This document shows positions 49,769 through 58,587 of a stretch of 64,000 nucleotides of DNA, one piece after another. Origin of the DNA: Arthrobacter sp. efr-133-TYG-118 (GTDB taxonomy: Bacteria > Actinomycetota > Actinomycetes > Actinomycetales > Micrococcaceae). The stretch spans positions 1 to 64,000 of the forward strand of contig NZ_JARVRH010000013.1 in NCBI RefSeq assembly GCF_030209755.1, in the 5' to 3' direction. The notes under the pieces were generated by a model. It worked only from the letters and a program-made list of their open reading frames with translations. It had not been told where the DNA came from and searched no databases. A program made the translations under genes and the position numbers. Each line of letters begins with the position of its first letter. The stretch's first letter is position 1.

Positions 49769-50842
49769 TCAGTCCGGATAGGAAGCCAACCAGATGGCTA
49801 CGTCCCTGTAGGCCTGCTGCCGGACGGTGCGCCGTGACAGGAACACATCGTGGAGTGCACCCGGGTAGCGGAATACCGCCGTCCGGCGCCCGAGGCCCAG
49901 CGCCCGGCGGGCAGTCTGCTCGACGTCGATCACGGCGTCGACGCGCATGAGCTCCGCGGTCCACTCAGCCTGGATCCGGGTCCGGCCGGAAAGCAGCACG
50001 AGCACCGGAGCATCGATATTGAGTTTGCGCTCGACGGCGGCGTGGCCCGCCAGGACTGCCTTTGTCCACCCTGCGCGGATCGGGAAGGAAGCCCGCGGCC
50101 TCCATTCCGGATCAAGGGTCCACTCGCCGTGGGCCAGGTTGCTCACGCTTTCCCAGTAAGCAGGCATCTCCGGGAAACGGAAAGGACGCTTGGGGTCGGT
50201 GCGCGCAAACGGCTCCACCACATGCATCGCGATGCTGCGGATCAGGCTGCTGCCCTGGAGCTCCAGCCACGGCGAATTCAACGTCAGGGTGGCAATGCGG
50301 CCGGGATTCCGGTCAGCCCACAGCGCCGAGATCAGGCCGCCCAGCGAATGGGCCACGAGGTGGATGGTAGGTGCCTCCGCGCTACCCGTCAGCTCGGCGA
50401 TATCCCGCTGGATGGCTTGCAGGGCGGCGTCGAGGTCTTCGTCATAGACCGTCAGGTCCGTGGTGTAGCCGGGAGTCTGGCCCGGCCGCAGGCTCCGCCC
50501 GAACTTGCGCAGGTCAAGCGCATAGAAATGGAACCCCGAGGCGCCCAGGAACTCGGCCAACTCCGTCTGCATGAAGTAGTCGGCCCAGCCGTGGAGATAC
50601 AACACCACCCTCGGTGGCCCCTGGGTGACGGGAACGTCGCTTCTGCGCCGACGTCGAGTGAATGCCGTCAGTGCATCCAGAAGTCCGTGGGGCACCGATG
50701 GTGCGGGCACCGGACGGACGTGTCGGACGAGGGTGGCGCAGACAGGCCCCTCCTCGTCCGGTGGAAGTTCGAGCTCCAAGGCCTCGAAACCACCGCCCAG
50801 AAAGTCCTGTTGCCAGACCGGCAACCCCAGCTCGGTGGTCAT
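49769..50842 (-). CDS. Alpha/beta hydrolase, paralogue 1
   Basis: The 357-residue protein is a serine hydrolase of monoglyceride-lipase style: oxyanion turn LYLHGWADYF, nucleophile HLVAHSLGGL (Ser in GHSxGG-like AHSLGG), and catalytic His in ALHDVFLSRR. The substrate is unknown; lysophospholipid or acylglycerol is a guess. Its ATG overlaps the stop of the next gene by 4 bp. The two products share layout throughout and arose by duplication. Confidence 0.88.
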   Translation of the reverse strand: MTTELGLPVWQQDFLGGGFEALELELPPDEEGPVCATLVRHVRPVPAPSVPHGLLDALTAFTRRRRRSDVPVTQGPPRVVLYLHGWADYFMQTELAEFLGASGFHFYALDLRKFGRSLRPGQTPGYTTDLTVYDEDLDAALQAIQRDIAELTGSAEAPTIHLVAHSLGGLISALWADRNPGRIATLTLNSPWLELQGSSLIRSIAMHVVEPFARTDPKRPFRFPEMPAYWESVSNLAHGEWTLDPEWRPRASFPIRAGWTKAVLAGHAAVERKLNIDAPVLVLLSGRTRIQAEWTAELMRVDAVIDVEQTARRALGLGRRTAVFRYPGALHDVFLSRRTVRQQAYRDVAIWLASYPD

Positions 50843-51885
50843 GGCGTTTCCCCCGATTGTCCAAGCTCGTGGCCTGCCGGAGGTACCGTCCGTGACCCAT
50901 TGGCAATGTACCCGTGAATCCAACGCGCAAGCCTGTCGTAGGCATCCGCCCGCACCGGACCGGCCGACAGGAACACGTCGTGGAGGCCGCCATCGACCCG
51001 TTCCAGGGTGACGGTCCGGCCGAGGGTCATGGCACGGACAGCCATGGTGTTGACGTCCAGGACGGCGTCCGAATGCCGCATGGACTCCTGCCAGACCATG
51101 CCGTTGGCGCTCGCCCCGGAAATCAAGACCAGGATCGGGATGTCTATTCTCAGCCCTCGTGCCACCCTCGTGTGGCCGCTGAGGACCGCACTGAGCCAAC
51201 CGGCCCGCATGGGGAAAGCCAACGGCGGGCGGTATTTGTCGTCGAGGGGCCATTCTCCCTCGGCCGAGCTGCTGATGCTCCGGTAATAGAACCCTCGCTC
51301 GGGCAAGCGCAGGATGGTCTTGGGCCGGAACCGCGCGAGCGGCTTCACCATGGTCTGGGCTGCGCGGCGGACCACGGAGCTTCCATGCATTTCAAGCCAC
51401 GGACTATTGAGGACCAGGTATTGGACGGAACCGGGATGGCTGCTGACCCACAAAGCGGCTACGAGGCCTCCGGTTGAATGCCCCATGAGGGTCAACGAGC
51501 CGGGCTCCCGACCAAGCTGGTCTCCCGAGCGGATCATGTCAATGGCTTTGCTGATTTCGGCGTCGTAGTCGTTCAGATGCTCAACGTAACCGCCTGGCGT
51601 GTCCGCTTGCAGGCTGCGGCCATGGTTGTGCATGTCCAACGCATAGAACTGGAAACCTTGTCCCGTCCAGAACTCCGCGAGGGCGACGTTGAAAAAGTAA
51701 TCACTCCATCCGTGCAGGAACAGGACCGAACGGTTGGCCAGCAGAGCAGGATCACCGGGACTTCCGGTGCCCTGGCGCGGGACATGGCGGACCAGCGTTG
51801 CGCGCCGGACAACTCCATCAGGTCCGGCCGCCTCGAATGCGCAACTCTCGAAGTCCGCCCCGAGGATATCGGTCTGCCACTCCAT
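50839..51885 (-). CDS. Alpha/beta hydrolase, paralogue 2
   Basis: The 348-residue protein has VLFLHGWSDYFFNVALAEFW, nucleophile TLMGHSTGGLVAALW and His in GGLHDVFLSAG, matching the neighbouring hydrolase at each catalytic point. Ser133-region GHSTGG is the usual elbow. It is the first of the pair to be translated and overlaps the second by ATGA. It lies 9 bases after the flavoprotein stop, suggesting a three-gene leftward operon. Confidence 0.88.
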   Translation of the reverse strand: MEWQTDILGADFESCAFEAAGPDGVVRRATLVRHVPRQGTGSPGDPALLANRSVLFLHGWSDYFFNVALAEFWTGQGFQFYALDMHNHGRSLQADTPGGYVEHLNDYDAEISKAIDMIRSGDQLGREPGSLTLMGHSTGGLVAALWVSSHPGSVQYLVLNSPWLEMHGSSVVRRAAQTMVKPLARFRPKTILRLPERGFYYRSISSSAEGEWPLDDKYRPPLAFPMRAGWLSAVLSGHTRVARGLRIDIPILVLISGASANGMVWQESMRHSDAVLDVNTMAVRAMTLGRTVTLERVDGGLHDVFLSAGPVRADAYDRLARWIHGYIANGSRTVPPAGHELGQSGETP

Positions 51886-51894
51886 GGGAACAGC

Positions 51895-53577
51895 TTAGAC
51901 ACTCGCCGCGGCATCGCGCCCGGCTGCACGTCCGGAGAACAGGCACCCGCCAAGGAACGTCCCTTCCAATGCCCGGTACCCATGGATTCCTCCTCCGCCG
52001 AAGCCGGCAGCCTCGCCCGCCGCATACAAGCCCGGGACGGGAACTCCGGAATCGCCAAGGACGCGTGAACGAAGGTCTGTTTGGAGTCCGCCGAGGCTCT
52101 TGCGCGTCAGGACGGAGAGCCGGACAGCCAGGAGGGGCCCGTGTTCCGGGTCGGTGAGCCGATGCGGAGGGGCCACACGCATGATCTTGTCGGTGGCGAA
52201 ACGCCGGGCCGCCCGGATCGCGGCGAGCTGCGGATCCTTGCCCAGCCCGCTCGCCACTTGCAGGTCCCGGTCGTGGATGAGTGAATCGAGCCGGGCGGGA
52301 TCTATTAGCTCTGAGCCTGTCAACGAGTTCATTTTCGCGGCGAGCCCGGCGGCTGTTGCCGCGTGTAGGAAATCCACGCCGCGGTCCAGGAAGAGGCGCA
52401 ACGGAGTATCGCTGCCGGGATAGAGCCTGGAGGCAAGGAGCCTAATGTCCTTGCCAGTGAGGTCCGGGTTCTGTTCTGAGCCTGAGAGGGCGAATTCCTT
52501 CAGCGCGATGGTGCGGTTGCACACGAACCACGAATGTCCGTGTCCGCCCGCCAGGATATGCCTGAGGGCGCCCAGGGAGTCGAAACCCGGAAACAGCGGC
52601 GCGGGCAACTGCCGTCCCGTCGCGTCAATCCACAGCGACGATGGACCGGGAAGTATCCGGATGCCGTGCGAAGGCCATACGGGGGAGTGGTTGTGGATTC
52701 CTTCGGGGTAGTGCCACATGCGGTCGCCATTGGTGAGCCTTCCGCCGGCGGCTGCGGCGGCAGCGAGGAACTCGCCGTCGACGGAAGCGGGCACACCGCT
52801 CAGCATGTGTTCCGGCGCGCTATCGTCGGGCCATTGCGTCCGCACCATAGCGTGGTTCCCGCCGATCCCGCCGGTAGTCACGATGATCGCTCCCGCGGTC
52901 GCCTCAAAGTGCCCGACGACGGTCCTTGGCGACGCTTGGCCGCGTCCGGCTCCGGACGCCTCAAGAATCTCGCCGCCGACCCCGGTGACGCGGCCCGCCG
53001 CCGTCGTAATCTCCGTGGCGCGATGCCGAAAGTGGAGGGATATCCTTCCGCGGGCCACGCCTTCGTTGACTTTTGCCAAGAACGGTTGCACGACAGCGGG
53101 TCCCGTGCCCCACGTGACGTGGAACCGCGGGACCGTGTTGCCGTGGCCTTGGGGACCATAGCCGCCCCGTTCGGCCCACTGCACCAGCGGAAAGAGGCGC
53201 ACGCCAAGGGAGCTCAGCCACCGGCGCTTCTCGCCGGCGGCAAAATCCACGTAGGCTTCCGCCCAACGCCGCGCCCAGGAGTCTTCCGGCCGGTCAAACG
53301 CCGCGGACGCCAACCAGTCGCTCATCGCGAGCTCGGTGCTGTCCTTGACGCCCAGCCGCCGCTGCTCCGGAGAGTTGACCAGGAACAAGCCACCGAAGGA
53401 CCAATGCGCCTGGCCGCCCACGGAGGCAGGCGGTTCCTGGTCCAGGACAGCGACCCGTTTGCCGTCGGCGTAGGCTTGGGCCGCGGCGACCAAGCCCGAC
53501 AGTCCCGCCCCGATGACGACGACATCGGCTTCAATGTTTGCCTTGGAGTGAACTCCCTCACGCGGATTGCTCGGCAT
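51895..53577 (-). CDS. FAD-binding dehydrogenase (KstD-like flavoprotein)
   Basis: The 560-residue flavoprotein has the Rossmann motif VVIGAGLSGLVAAAQAYADG with Glu/Asp end near residue 40, and the C-terminal GLYAAGEAAGFGGGGIHGYR that binds FAD. It belongs to the fumarate reductase/3-ketosteroid dehydrogenase group (COG3573). The substrate is unknown. The ATG at 53577 has no clear ribosome site. It is divergent from pyrD and upstream of the two hydrolases. Confidence 0.88.
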   Translation of the reverse strand: MPSNPREGVHSKANIEADVVVIGAGLSGLVAAAQAYADGKRVAVLDQEPPASVGGQAHWSFGGLFLVNSPEQRRLGVKDSTELAMSDWLASAAFDRPEDSWARRWAEAYVDFAAGEKRRWLSSLGVRLFPLVQWAERGGYGPQGHGNTVPRFHVTWGTGPAVVQPFLAKVNEGVARGRISLHFRHRATEITTAAGRVTGVGGEILEASGAGRGQASPRTVVGHFEATAGAIIVTTGGIGGNHAMVRTQWPDDSAPEHMLSGVPASVDGEFLAAAAAAGGRLTNGDRMWHYPEGIHNHSPVWPSHGIRILPGPSSLWIDATGRQLPAPLFPGFDSLGALRHILAGGHGHSWFVCNRTIALKEFALSGSEQNPDLTGKDIRLLASRLYPGSDTPLRLFLDRGVDFLHAATAAGLAAKMNSLTGSELIDPARLDSLIHDRDLQVASGLGKDPQLAAIRAARRFATDKIMRVAPPHRLTDPEHGPLLAVRLSVLTRKSLGGLQTDLRSRVLGDSGVPVPGLYAAGEAAGFGGGGIHGYRALEGTFLGGCLFSGRAAGRDAAASV

Positions 53578-53645
53578 TCGTACATGCTACCGTCCGGTAA
53601 CCGCGCTGGTTTGGTGCGCGACCCGTAAACCGGAAAACTAGGACC

Positions 53646-54713
53646 ATGCGCGTTTACCCCACATTCTTCAAGTTGGCCTTCTCCTGGATGGATGCCGAAA
53701 AAGCCCACAAGATCGGCTTCCAGGCGATCCGCTTTGCACACCGCTCAGGCGCAGGACGCGTTCTGGCCAAAATGACCGCTCCGCACCCCTCCCTGCGCAC
53801 GGAGGCTTTCGGGCTGACGTTCCCGTCGCCCTTTGGCCTTGCGGCGGGCTTCGACAAAGAGGGCCATGGAATCGAGGCCCTCGCTGAGCTGGGCTTCGGC
53901 CATGTGGAAGTGGGTACGATCACCGGCCAGGCTCAGCCCGGCAATGAGAAGCCACGGCTTTTCCGCCTGATCGAGGACAAGGCCGTGATCAACCGCATGG
54001 GCTTCAACAACGACGGCGCAGCGGCCGTGGCCCCGCGGCTCAAGGCTGCGCGGGCGGCACTGCAGCGGACGCATTCGGGCGTTCGTCCCGTGATCGGAGT
54101 CAACATCGGCAAGTCCAAGGTTGTTGAGCTCGACGACGCAGTTGAGGACTATTTGGTCAGCGCACGCAGCCTGGCACCCGCCGCCGACTACCTCGTAGTC
54201 AATGTCAGTTCGCCCAACACTCCGGGACTGCGCCTGCTCCAGAACGTCGAAACACTTCGCCCCCTCCTGCGCGCCGTTGGAGACGCCGCAGACGAATCCG
54301 CCGGCCGCCATGTGCCGCTGCTCGTCAAGATCGCGCCGGATCTGAGCGACGAAGACATCGACGACGTCGCCCGCCTCGCCTTGGACCTCAAGCTCGACGG
54401 GATCATTGCGACAAACACCACGATCGGCCGGGAAGGCCTGATTTCGGAGCCGGACAAAGTGGAAGCGTGCGGCGCCGGCGGACTCTCCGGTGCGCCGCTC
54501 AAAGGGCGTTCGCTCGAGGTACTGCGCCGGCTGAAGGCTGCCGTGGGGGAGGGCCTGGTGCTCATCGCGGTCGGCGGAGTGCAGTCCGCGGCCGACGTCC
54601 AGGAGCGGCTCGACGCCGGAGCAACCCTCGTGCAGGGCTACACGGCATTCCTCTACGAAGGTCCGTTCTGGGCTGCCGGCATCAACAAAGCCCTCGCGAA
54701 ACGTCGCCGCTAA
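53646..54713 (+). CDS. pyrD: Dihydroorotate dehydrogenase (quinone)
   Basis: The 355-residue class 2 enzyme oxidises dihydroorotate to orotate and passes electrons to quinone. It has the membrane-associated N-terminal helix (MRVYPTFFKLAFSWMDAEKA), FMN-binding GLAAGFDKEGHG, catalytic YLVVNVSSPNTPGLR with its Ser, and GGLSGAPLKGRS. ATG 53646 is the start. A strong terminator follows. Confidence 0.97.
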   Translation: MRVYPTFFKLAFSWMDAEKAHKIGFQAIRFAHRSGAGRVLAKMTAPHPSLRTEAFGLTFPSPFGLAAGFDKEGHGIEALAELGFGHVEVGTITGQAQPGNEKPRLFRLIEDKAVINRMGFNNDGAAAVAPRLKAARAALQRTHSGVRPVIGVNIGKSKVVELDDAVEDYLVSARSLAPAADYLVVNVSSPNTPGLRLLQNVETLRPLLRAVGDAADESAGRHVPLLVKIAPDLSDEDIDDVARLALDLKLDGIIATNTTIGREGLISEPDKVEACGAGGLSGAPLKGRSLEVLRRLKAAVGEGLVLIAVGGVQSAADVQERLDAGATLVQGYTAFLYEGPFWAAGINKALAKRRR

Positions 54714-54753
54714 GCAGGGAGACGAGCACCTGAACCACCAAGTGCGGACAAGC

Positions 54754-54789
54754 AAAAAGACCCTGGGACGGCTGTTCCAGGGTCTTTTT
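54754..54789. terminator. Bidirectional hairpin between pyrD and DUF3043 gene
   Basis: AAAAAGACCCTGG and CCAGGGTCTTTTT form a 13-bp stem with a 10-base loop. The T-run on each strand makes it functional in both directions for the convergent genes. Confidence 0.93.
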
Positions 54790-54824
54790 GATTCCTCGGA
54801 CTCTTGTCCGCGGGGATAGGGGCC

Positions 54825-55421
54825 TTAGGCGGGGTACTGGCCTCGCTGCACTTGCGGCTTCGGCAGGCGCAGGCGACGGAATTGCAGGGAACGCATGCTG
54901 CCGTACCAGACGGTGCCACGCTCGACGTCGCCGAACTTCTGCGTCAAGCCCTTGCGCAACTTGCGGGAAAGGATGAACACATCCGCGAAGACCGCGAGGA
55001 ACATGACCCAGAAGCCGATCAGGATATAGCTCAGGGCGTCGCTTCCTGAAGGAATGATGAAGGAGATGACCACGAAAAGCAGGGCACCGAACATCAAGTA
55101 CTCACCCAGGCTGAAACGGGCATCGACATAGTCGCGCGCAAAACGCTTCTGCGGTCCCTTGTCCCGCAGCGGCAGGTACTTTTCGTCCCCGGTGTCGAGG
55201 GCCTGGCGCATTTTCTGGCGCTGATCCTGCACTGCAATGCGCTCGGCTTCTTTCGAGGCCTTGCGGTCAGTCGGCACGAGGGGTCGCTTGCGGGCCGCTT
55301 CCTGTTCCTTGCGCTTGGGCGTGGGAGCGCCCTTGCCAGCGCCTTTCACGGCGGCATCGGCGGCAAGCTGGTCTACTTGGTCTTGAGCGCTCGGCTCATC
55401 CTTTTTACGTCCAAACACCAC
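54825..55421 (-). CDS. DUF3043 membrane protein
   Basis: The 198-residue protein has a highly charged N-terminal half (FGRKKDEPSAQDQVDQLAAD) and two hydrophobic helices (YLMFGALLFVVISFIIPSGS and ILIGFWVMFLAVFADVFIL). This is the actinobacterial DUF3043 family, of unknown function. Start is one of two adjacent GTG codons at 55421 and 55418. It is divergent from the dipeptidase gene. Confidence 0.88.
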   Translation of the reverse strand: MVFGRKKDEPSAQDQVDQLAADAAVKGAGKGAPTPKRKEQEAARKRPLVPTDRKASKEAERIAVQDQRQKMRQALDTGDEKYLPLRDKGPQKRFARDYVDARFSLGEYLMFGALLFVVISFIIPSGSDALSYILIGFWVMFLAVFADVFILSRKLRKGLTQKFGDVERGTVWYGSMRSLQFRRLRLPKPQVQRGQYPA

Positions 55422-55539
55422 TACAGAATACCCCGCAGGAACCGCGCCAAAGTCGACGTGACGTGCCGCCCTGCGAATGAGCCCGCCAAGCCGCCAGGTC
55501 CGGTTCCCCAGCGCCCCTCCCGGCGGTAGTGTTTTCGCC

Positions 55540-56967
55540 ATGACTTCAATGAATGCGGAGATCCCGCAGACCTTTTCCGGCGGCTCCGGCACGATCAATG
55601 TTGATGCGCTCAAGTCCTCGATCGATGTCTCTTTCGACGAGACGATGGCCCGTTTGAAAGCCCTGGTTGCCATCCCGGGGATCGCCTGGCCCAGCTTTGA
55701 CCCGGCGGAACTGGAGCGCAGCGCCGAGGCTGTTGCGGCGCTGGTCCGAGAGGCGGGCTTCCGGGACGTACAAATCCTGCGCTGCGACAAGGCCGACGGG
55801 ACCCCCGGAGGCCCTGCCATTGTTGCTCGCCGCGTTGCCGCGCCGGGCAAAGCAACGATCCTGCTTTACGCGCACCACGATGTGCAACCGCCGGGCGACG
55901 TGACCTTGTGGGACACCGAGCCGTTTGTGGCCGAGGAACGCGATGGCCGCCTTTATGGCCGTGGCGCAGCCGACGACAAAGCGGGAATCATGGCCCATCT
56001 GGCTTCCTATGCCGCGGTAACCCAGGTATTGGGAGACGATTTCGGGCTTGGTGTCACCTTGTTCTTCGAGGGCGAAGAAGAAGCCGGTTCGCCGACGTTC
56101 CGCACTTTCCTCGAAACACACCGCGAGCTCCTCGAAGCGAACGTCATCGTTGTTGCGGATTCAAGCAATTGGAAAGTCGGCGTTCCCGCGCTGACAACCA
56201 GTCTCCGCGGCTTGGTGGACGGCACCTTCGAAGTGCGGGTCCTGGATCACGCCGTGCACTCCGGCATGTTCGGTGGTCCCGTGCTGGATGCGCCGACCCT
56301 TCTGTCCCGCCTCATCGCCACCCTGCACGACGACGACGGCAACGTGGCCATCGAAGGCTTGGTGGCCAGGGACGACGTAGTAGAGGACGTTGACGAGGAA
56401 CAGTACCGCGCCGATGCCTCCGTGCTCGACGGCGTACGGCTCGCAGGCAGCGGCAGCATCGCCTCGAGGCTCTGGACCAAGCCCGCGCTCTCCATCATCG
56501 GCATCGACGCACCCGCCGTCGACGTCGCATCCAACACGCTGCTCCCCGCCGCGCGGGCAAAGTTCAGCCTGCGCTTGGCTCCGGGGCAGGATCCCGATGC
56601 CGCCATGGACGCAGTGGGAAGGCATCTGGAGGCGAACGCACCCTTCGGAGGAAAGGTGACCTTCGTGCCAGGGGAGCGGGGCAACGCCTTCTCCACCGAT
56701 ACGTCATCGGCTGCGGCCCGGATCGCGATGTGGGCCCTGGGTGAGGCCTGGGGTGTGCCCGCCGTCGAAATGGGGATCGGTGGATCCATACCGTTCATCG
56801 CGGACCTGACGGAAACCTATCCCGATGTCCAGATCCTGGTGACCGGTGTCGAGGACCCGGACTCACGGGCCCACAGCGCCAACGAATCCCTTCACATCGG
56901 TGATTTCCGCAACGGTGTGCTGGCTGAGGCACTGATGCTCGCCCGTTTGAACACGGAAGGCCTCTGA
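55540..56967 (+). CDS. M20-family dipeptidase
   Basis: The 475-residue metallopeptidase has LLYAHHDVQPPG with the first metal His and Asp, YGRGAADDKAG with the shared Asp, and FFEGEEEAGSP with the catalytic Glu pair. The large dimerisation insert follows. It acts on short peptides, probably in the cytoplasm, as no signal peptide is present. ATG 55540 was preferred to the upstream frame. Confidence 0.92.
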   Translation: MTSMNAEIPQTFSGGSGTINVDALKSSIDVSFDETMARLKALVAIPGIAWPSFDPAELERSAEAVAALVREAGFRDVQILRCDKADGTPGGPAIVARRVAAPGKATILLYAHHDVQPPGDVTLWDTEPFVAEERDGRLYGRGAADDKAGIMAHLASYAAVTQVLGDDFGLGVTLFFEGEEEAGSPTFRTFLETHRELLEANVIVVADSSNWKVGVPALTTSLRGLVDGTFEVRVLDHAVHSGMFGGPVLDAPTLLSRLIATLHDDDGNVAIEGLVARDDVVEDVDEEQYRADASVLDGVRLAGSGSIASRLWTKPALSIIGIDAPAVDVASNTLLPAARAKFSLRLAPGQDPDAAMDAVGRHLEANAPFGGKVTFVPGERGNAFSTDTSSAAARIAMWALGEAWGVPAVEMGIGGSIPFIADLTETYPDVQILVTGVEDPDSRAHSANESLHIGDFRNGVLAEALMLARLNTEGL

Positions 56968-57023
56968 GCCCTCGCCTGCATGGACCGGGAACAAGGCAAG
57001 GGTCCGGCCGGTTACGTTAGAAG

Positions 57024-57063
57024 TTATAGCTATGCGCCGGCTCGACGTAGCATGTAGCTATAG
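57024..57063. promoter_or_regulatory. Imperfect palindrome upstream of erpA
   Basis: TTATAGCTATGC and GCATGTAGCTATAG are inverted arms with a 2-base insertion, about 14 bases apart and 70 bp before erpA. It may be an operator. The regulator is not known. Confidence 0.35.
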
Positions 57064-57135
57064 CCCGCACGTATTTGGGTAAGGGCAGGCAGCGCGAAGG
57101 CGCAGCCGCCAAGAGCGTCATAAGAAGGTAGGCCA

Positions 57136-57522
57136 ATGAGCACTGCAACCAACGAAAACAGCACCGAAGCGCAGCTCGCAGGCGGCGAGCTTCCTGAGCA
57201 CGAGGTCAAGTTGACCGATGTCGCCGCAGGCAAAGTCCGGAGCCTTCTCGAACAAGAAGGCCGCACGGACTTGCGGCTCCGCGTCGCTGTTCAGCCGGGC
57301 GGCTGCTCGGGCCTGATCTACCAGCTCTATTTCGACGAGCGTCTGCTCGACGGCGATGCCGTCCGCGACTACGACGGCGTCGAAGTGGTTGTCGACAAGA
57401 TGAGCGTGCCTTACCTGAGCGGTGCCAGCATCGACTTCGAGGACACGATCTCGAAGCAGGGCTTCACCATCGACAACCCCAACGCCGGCGGGTCTTGCGC
57501 CTGCGGCGATTCGTTCCACTAG
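57136..57522 (+). CDS. erpA: Iron-sulfur carrier, ErpA/HesB family
   Basis: The 128-residue A-type carrier has the three Cys expected for cluster transfer: one in VQPGGCSGLIYQL and two in GGSCACGDSFH at the end. It passes Fe-S clusters to apo-enzymes. ATG 57136 follows GAAGGTAGG. Placement just before the oxidase genes is typical for actinobacteria and fits a role in supplying the Rieske protein, though that is inference. Confidence 0.95.
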   Translation: MSTATNENSTEAQLAGGELPEHEVKLTDVAAGKVRSLLEQEGRTDLRLRVAVQPGGCSGLIYQLYFDERLLDGDAVRDYDGVEVVVDKMSVPYLSGASIDFEDTISKQGFTIDNPNAGGSCACGDSFH

Positions 57523-57704
57523 CCCGGGCATTCGCAGGCTGTTGGCCCAGTTCAGGAACGGGTTAAACCCGGGCCGACGCACTGGGCCAGCATGTCGGCG
57601 AAAACCGCTCCATAGCGGTAAGCTCTACATCGGGTAGTAAAACTTTAGTGTGCCCGGTGGGCTTCCGGCCGGCCGGGCTGCAGCAACAAGAGGAAGGGCC
57701 GTCT

Positions 57705-58577
57705 GTGAGTTCGCAGAACCGAACCGGCAGCCGACGCATAAAGATCACCTCGATCACTGGCTTGGCACTAGCCGGCGCGTTGGTTTTGACCGGATGTTCA
57801 CCAGAGGTAGAAAAAGGCTGGTTGCCCACGGAACGTGGCACCACCAGCAACACCGATCGGATCATGGACCTCTGGGTCAACTCATGGATCGCCGCCCTCG
57901 CCGTCGGCATTATTACTTGGGGCCTGCTGGTCTGGTGCATCATCGCCTACCGCCGCCGCAAGGGCACCACGGGTTTCCCGAAGCAGCTTAGCTATAACCT
58001 CCCTCTGGAGGTCTTTTATTTGACCATTCCGCTGTTCATGGTGCTGGTGTTCTTCTACTTCACCGATCAGGACCAGCGTGCAATCGATGACCGCTCCCAG
58101 CCGGCCGATGTCACGATTGACGTCCGCGGCAAGCAGTGGGCATGGGACTTCAACTATGTGAAGGGCTCGGTCATCACCGAAGACCTTCACGAAGCCGGCG
58201 TCCAGGCGCACCTCACGGGCAACAACGTGGACAAGGACAAGCTCCCCACCTTGTACCTGCCGGTCAACAAGTCGGTTGACCTGGAATTGAACTCCCGCGA
58301 CGTCATTCACTCTTTCTGGGTACCCGCCTTCCTTCAGAAGCGCGACATGATTCCCGGCAAGACCAACTACATCAGGTTGACCCCCACCAAGGAGGGAACC
58401 TATGACGGCAAGTGCGCCGAACTTTGCGGTGAATACCACTCAGAGATGCTGTTCCGCGTGAAGGTCGTTTCGGAGGCTGAGTTCCAGGCTCACATGGACC
58501 AGCTTCGCCAGAGCGGCAACACCGGTCTTCTCGATTCGAAGTACGACCGCAACCCGAACCTGAACGCAAAGAATTAA
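57705..58577 (+). CDS. ctaC: Cytochrome c oxidase subunit II
   Basis: The 290-residue lipoprotein has a signal with lipobox LVLTGC, two membrane helices ([20 protein letters not shown] and [17 protein letters not shown]), and the CuA site [14 protein letters not shown] (two Cys, His, Met). The CuA centre receives electrons from the bc1 complex cytochrome. GTG 57705 with GGAAGGG upstream was chosen. Confidence 0.97.
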   Translation: MSSQNRTGSRRIKITSITGLALAGALVLTGCSPEVEKGWLPTERGTTSNTDRIMDLWVNSWIAALAVGIITWGLLVWCIIAYRRRKGTTGFPKQLSYNLPLEVFYLTIPLFMVLVFFYFTDQDQRAIDDRSQPADVTIDVRGKQWAWDFNYVKGSVITEDLHEAGVQAHLTGNNVDKDKLPTLYLPVNKSVDLELNSRDVIHSFWVPAFLQKRDMIPGKTNYIRLTPTKEGTYDGKCAELCGEYHSEMLFRVKVVSEAEFQAHMDQLRQSGNTGLLDSKYDRNPNLNAKN

Positions 58578-58587
58578 GGGAAGCGAC

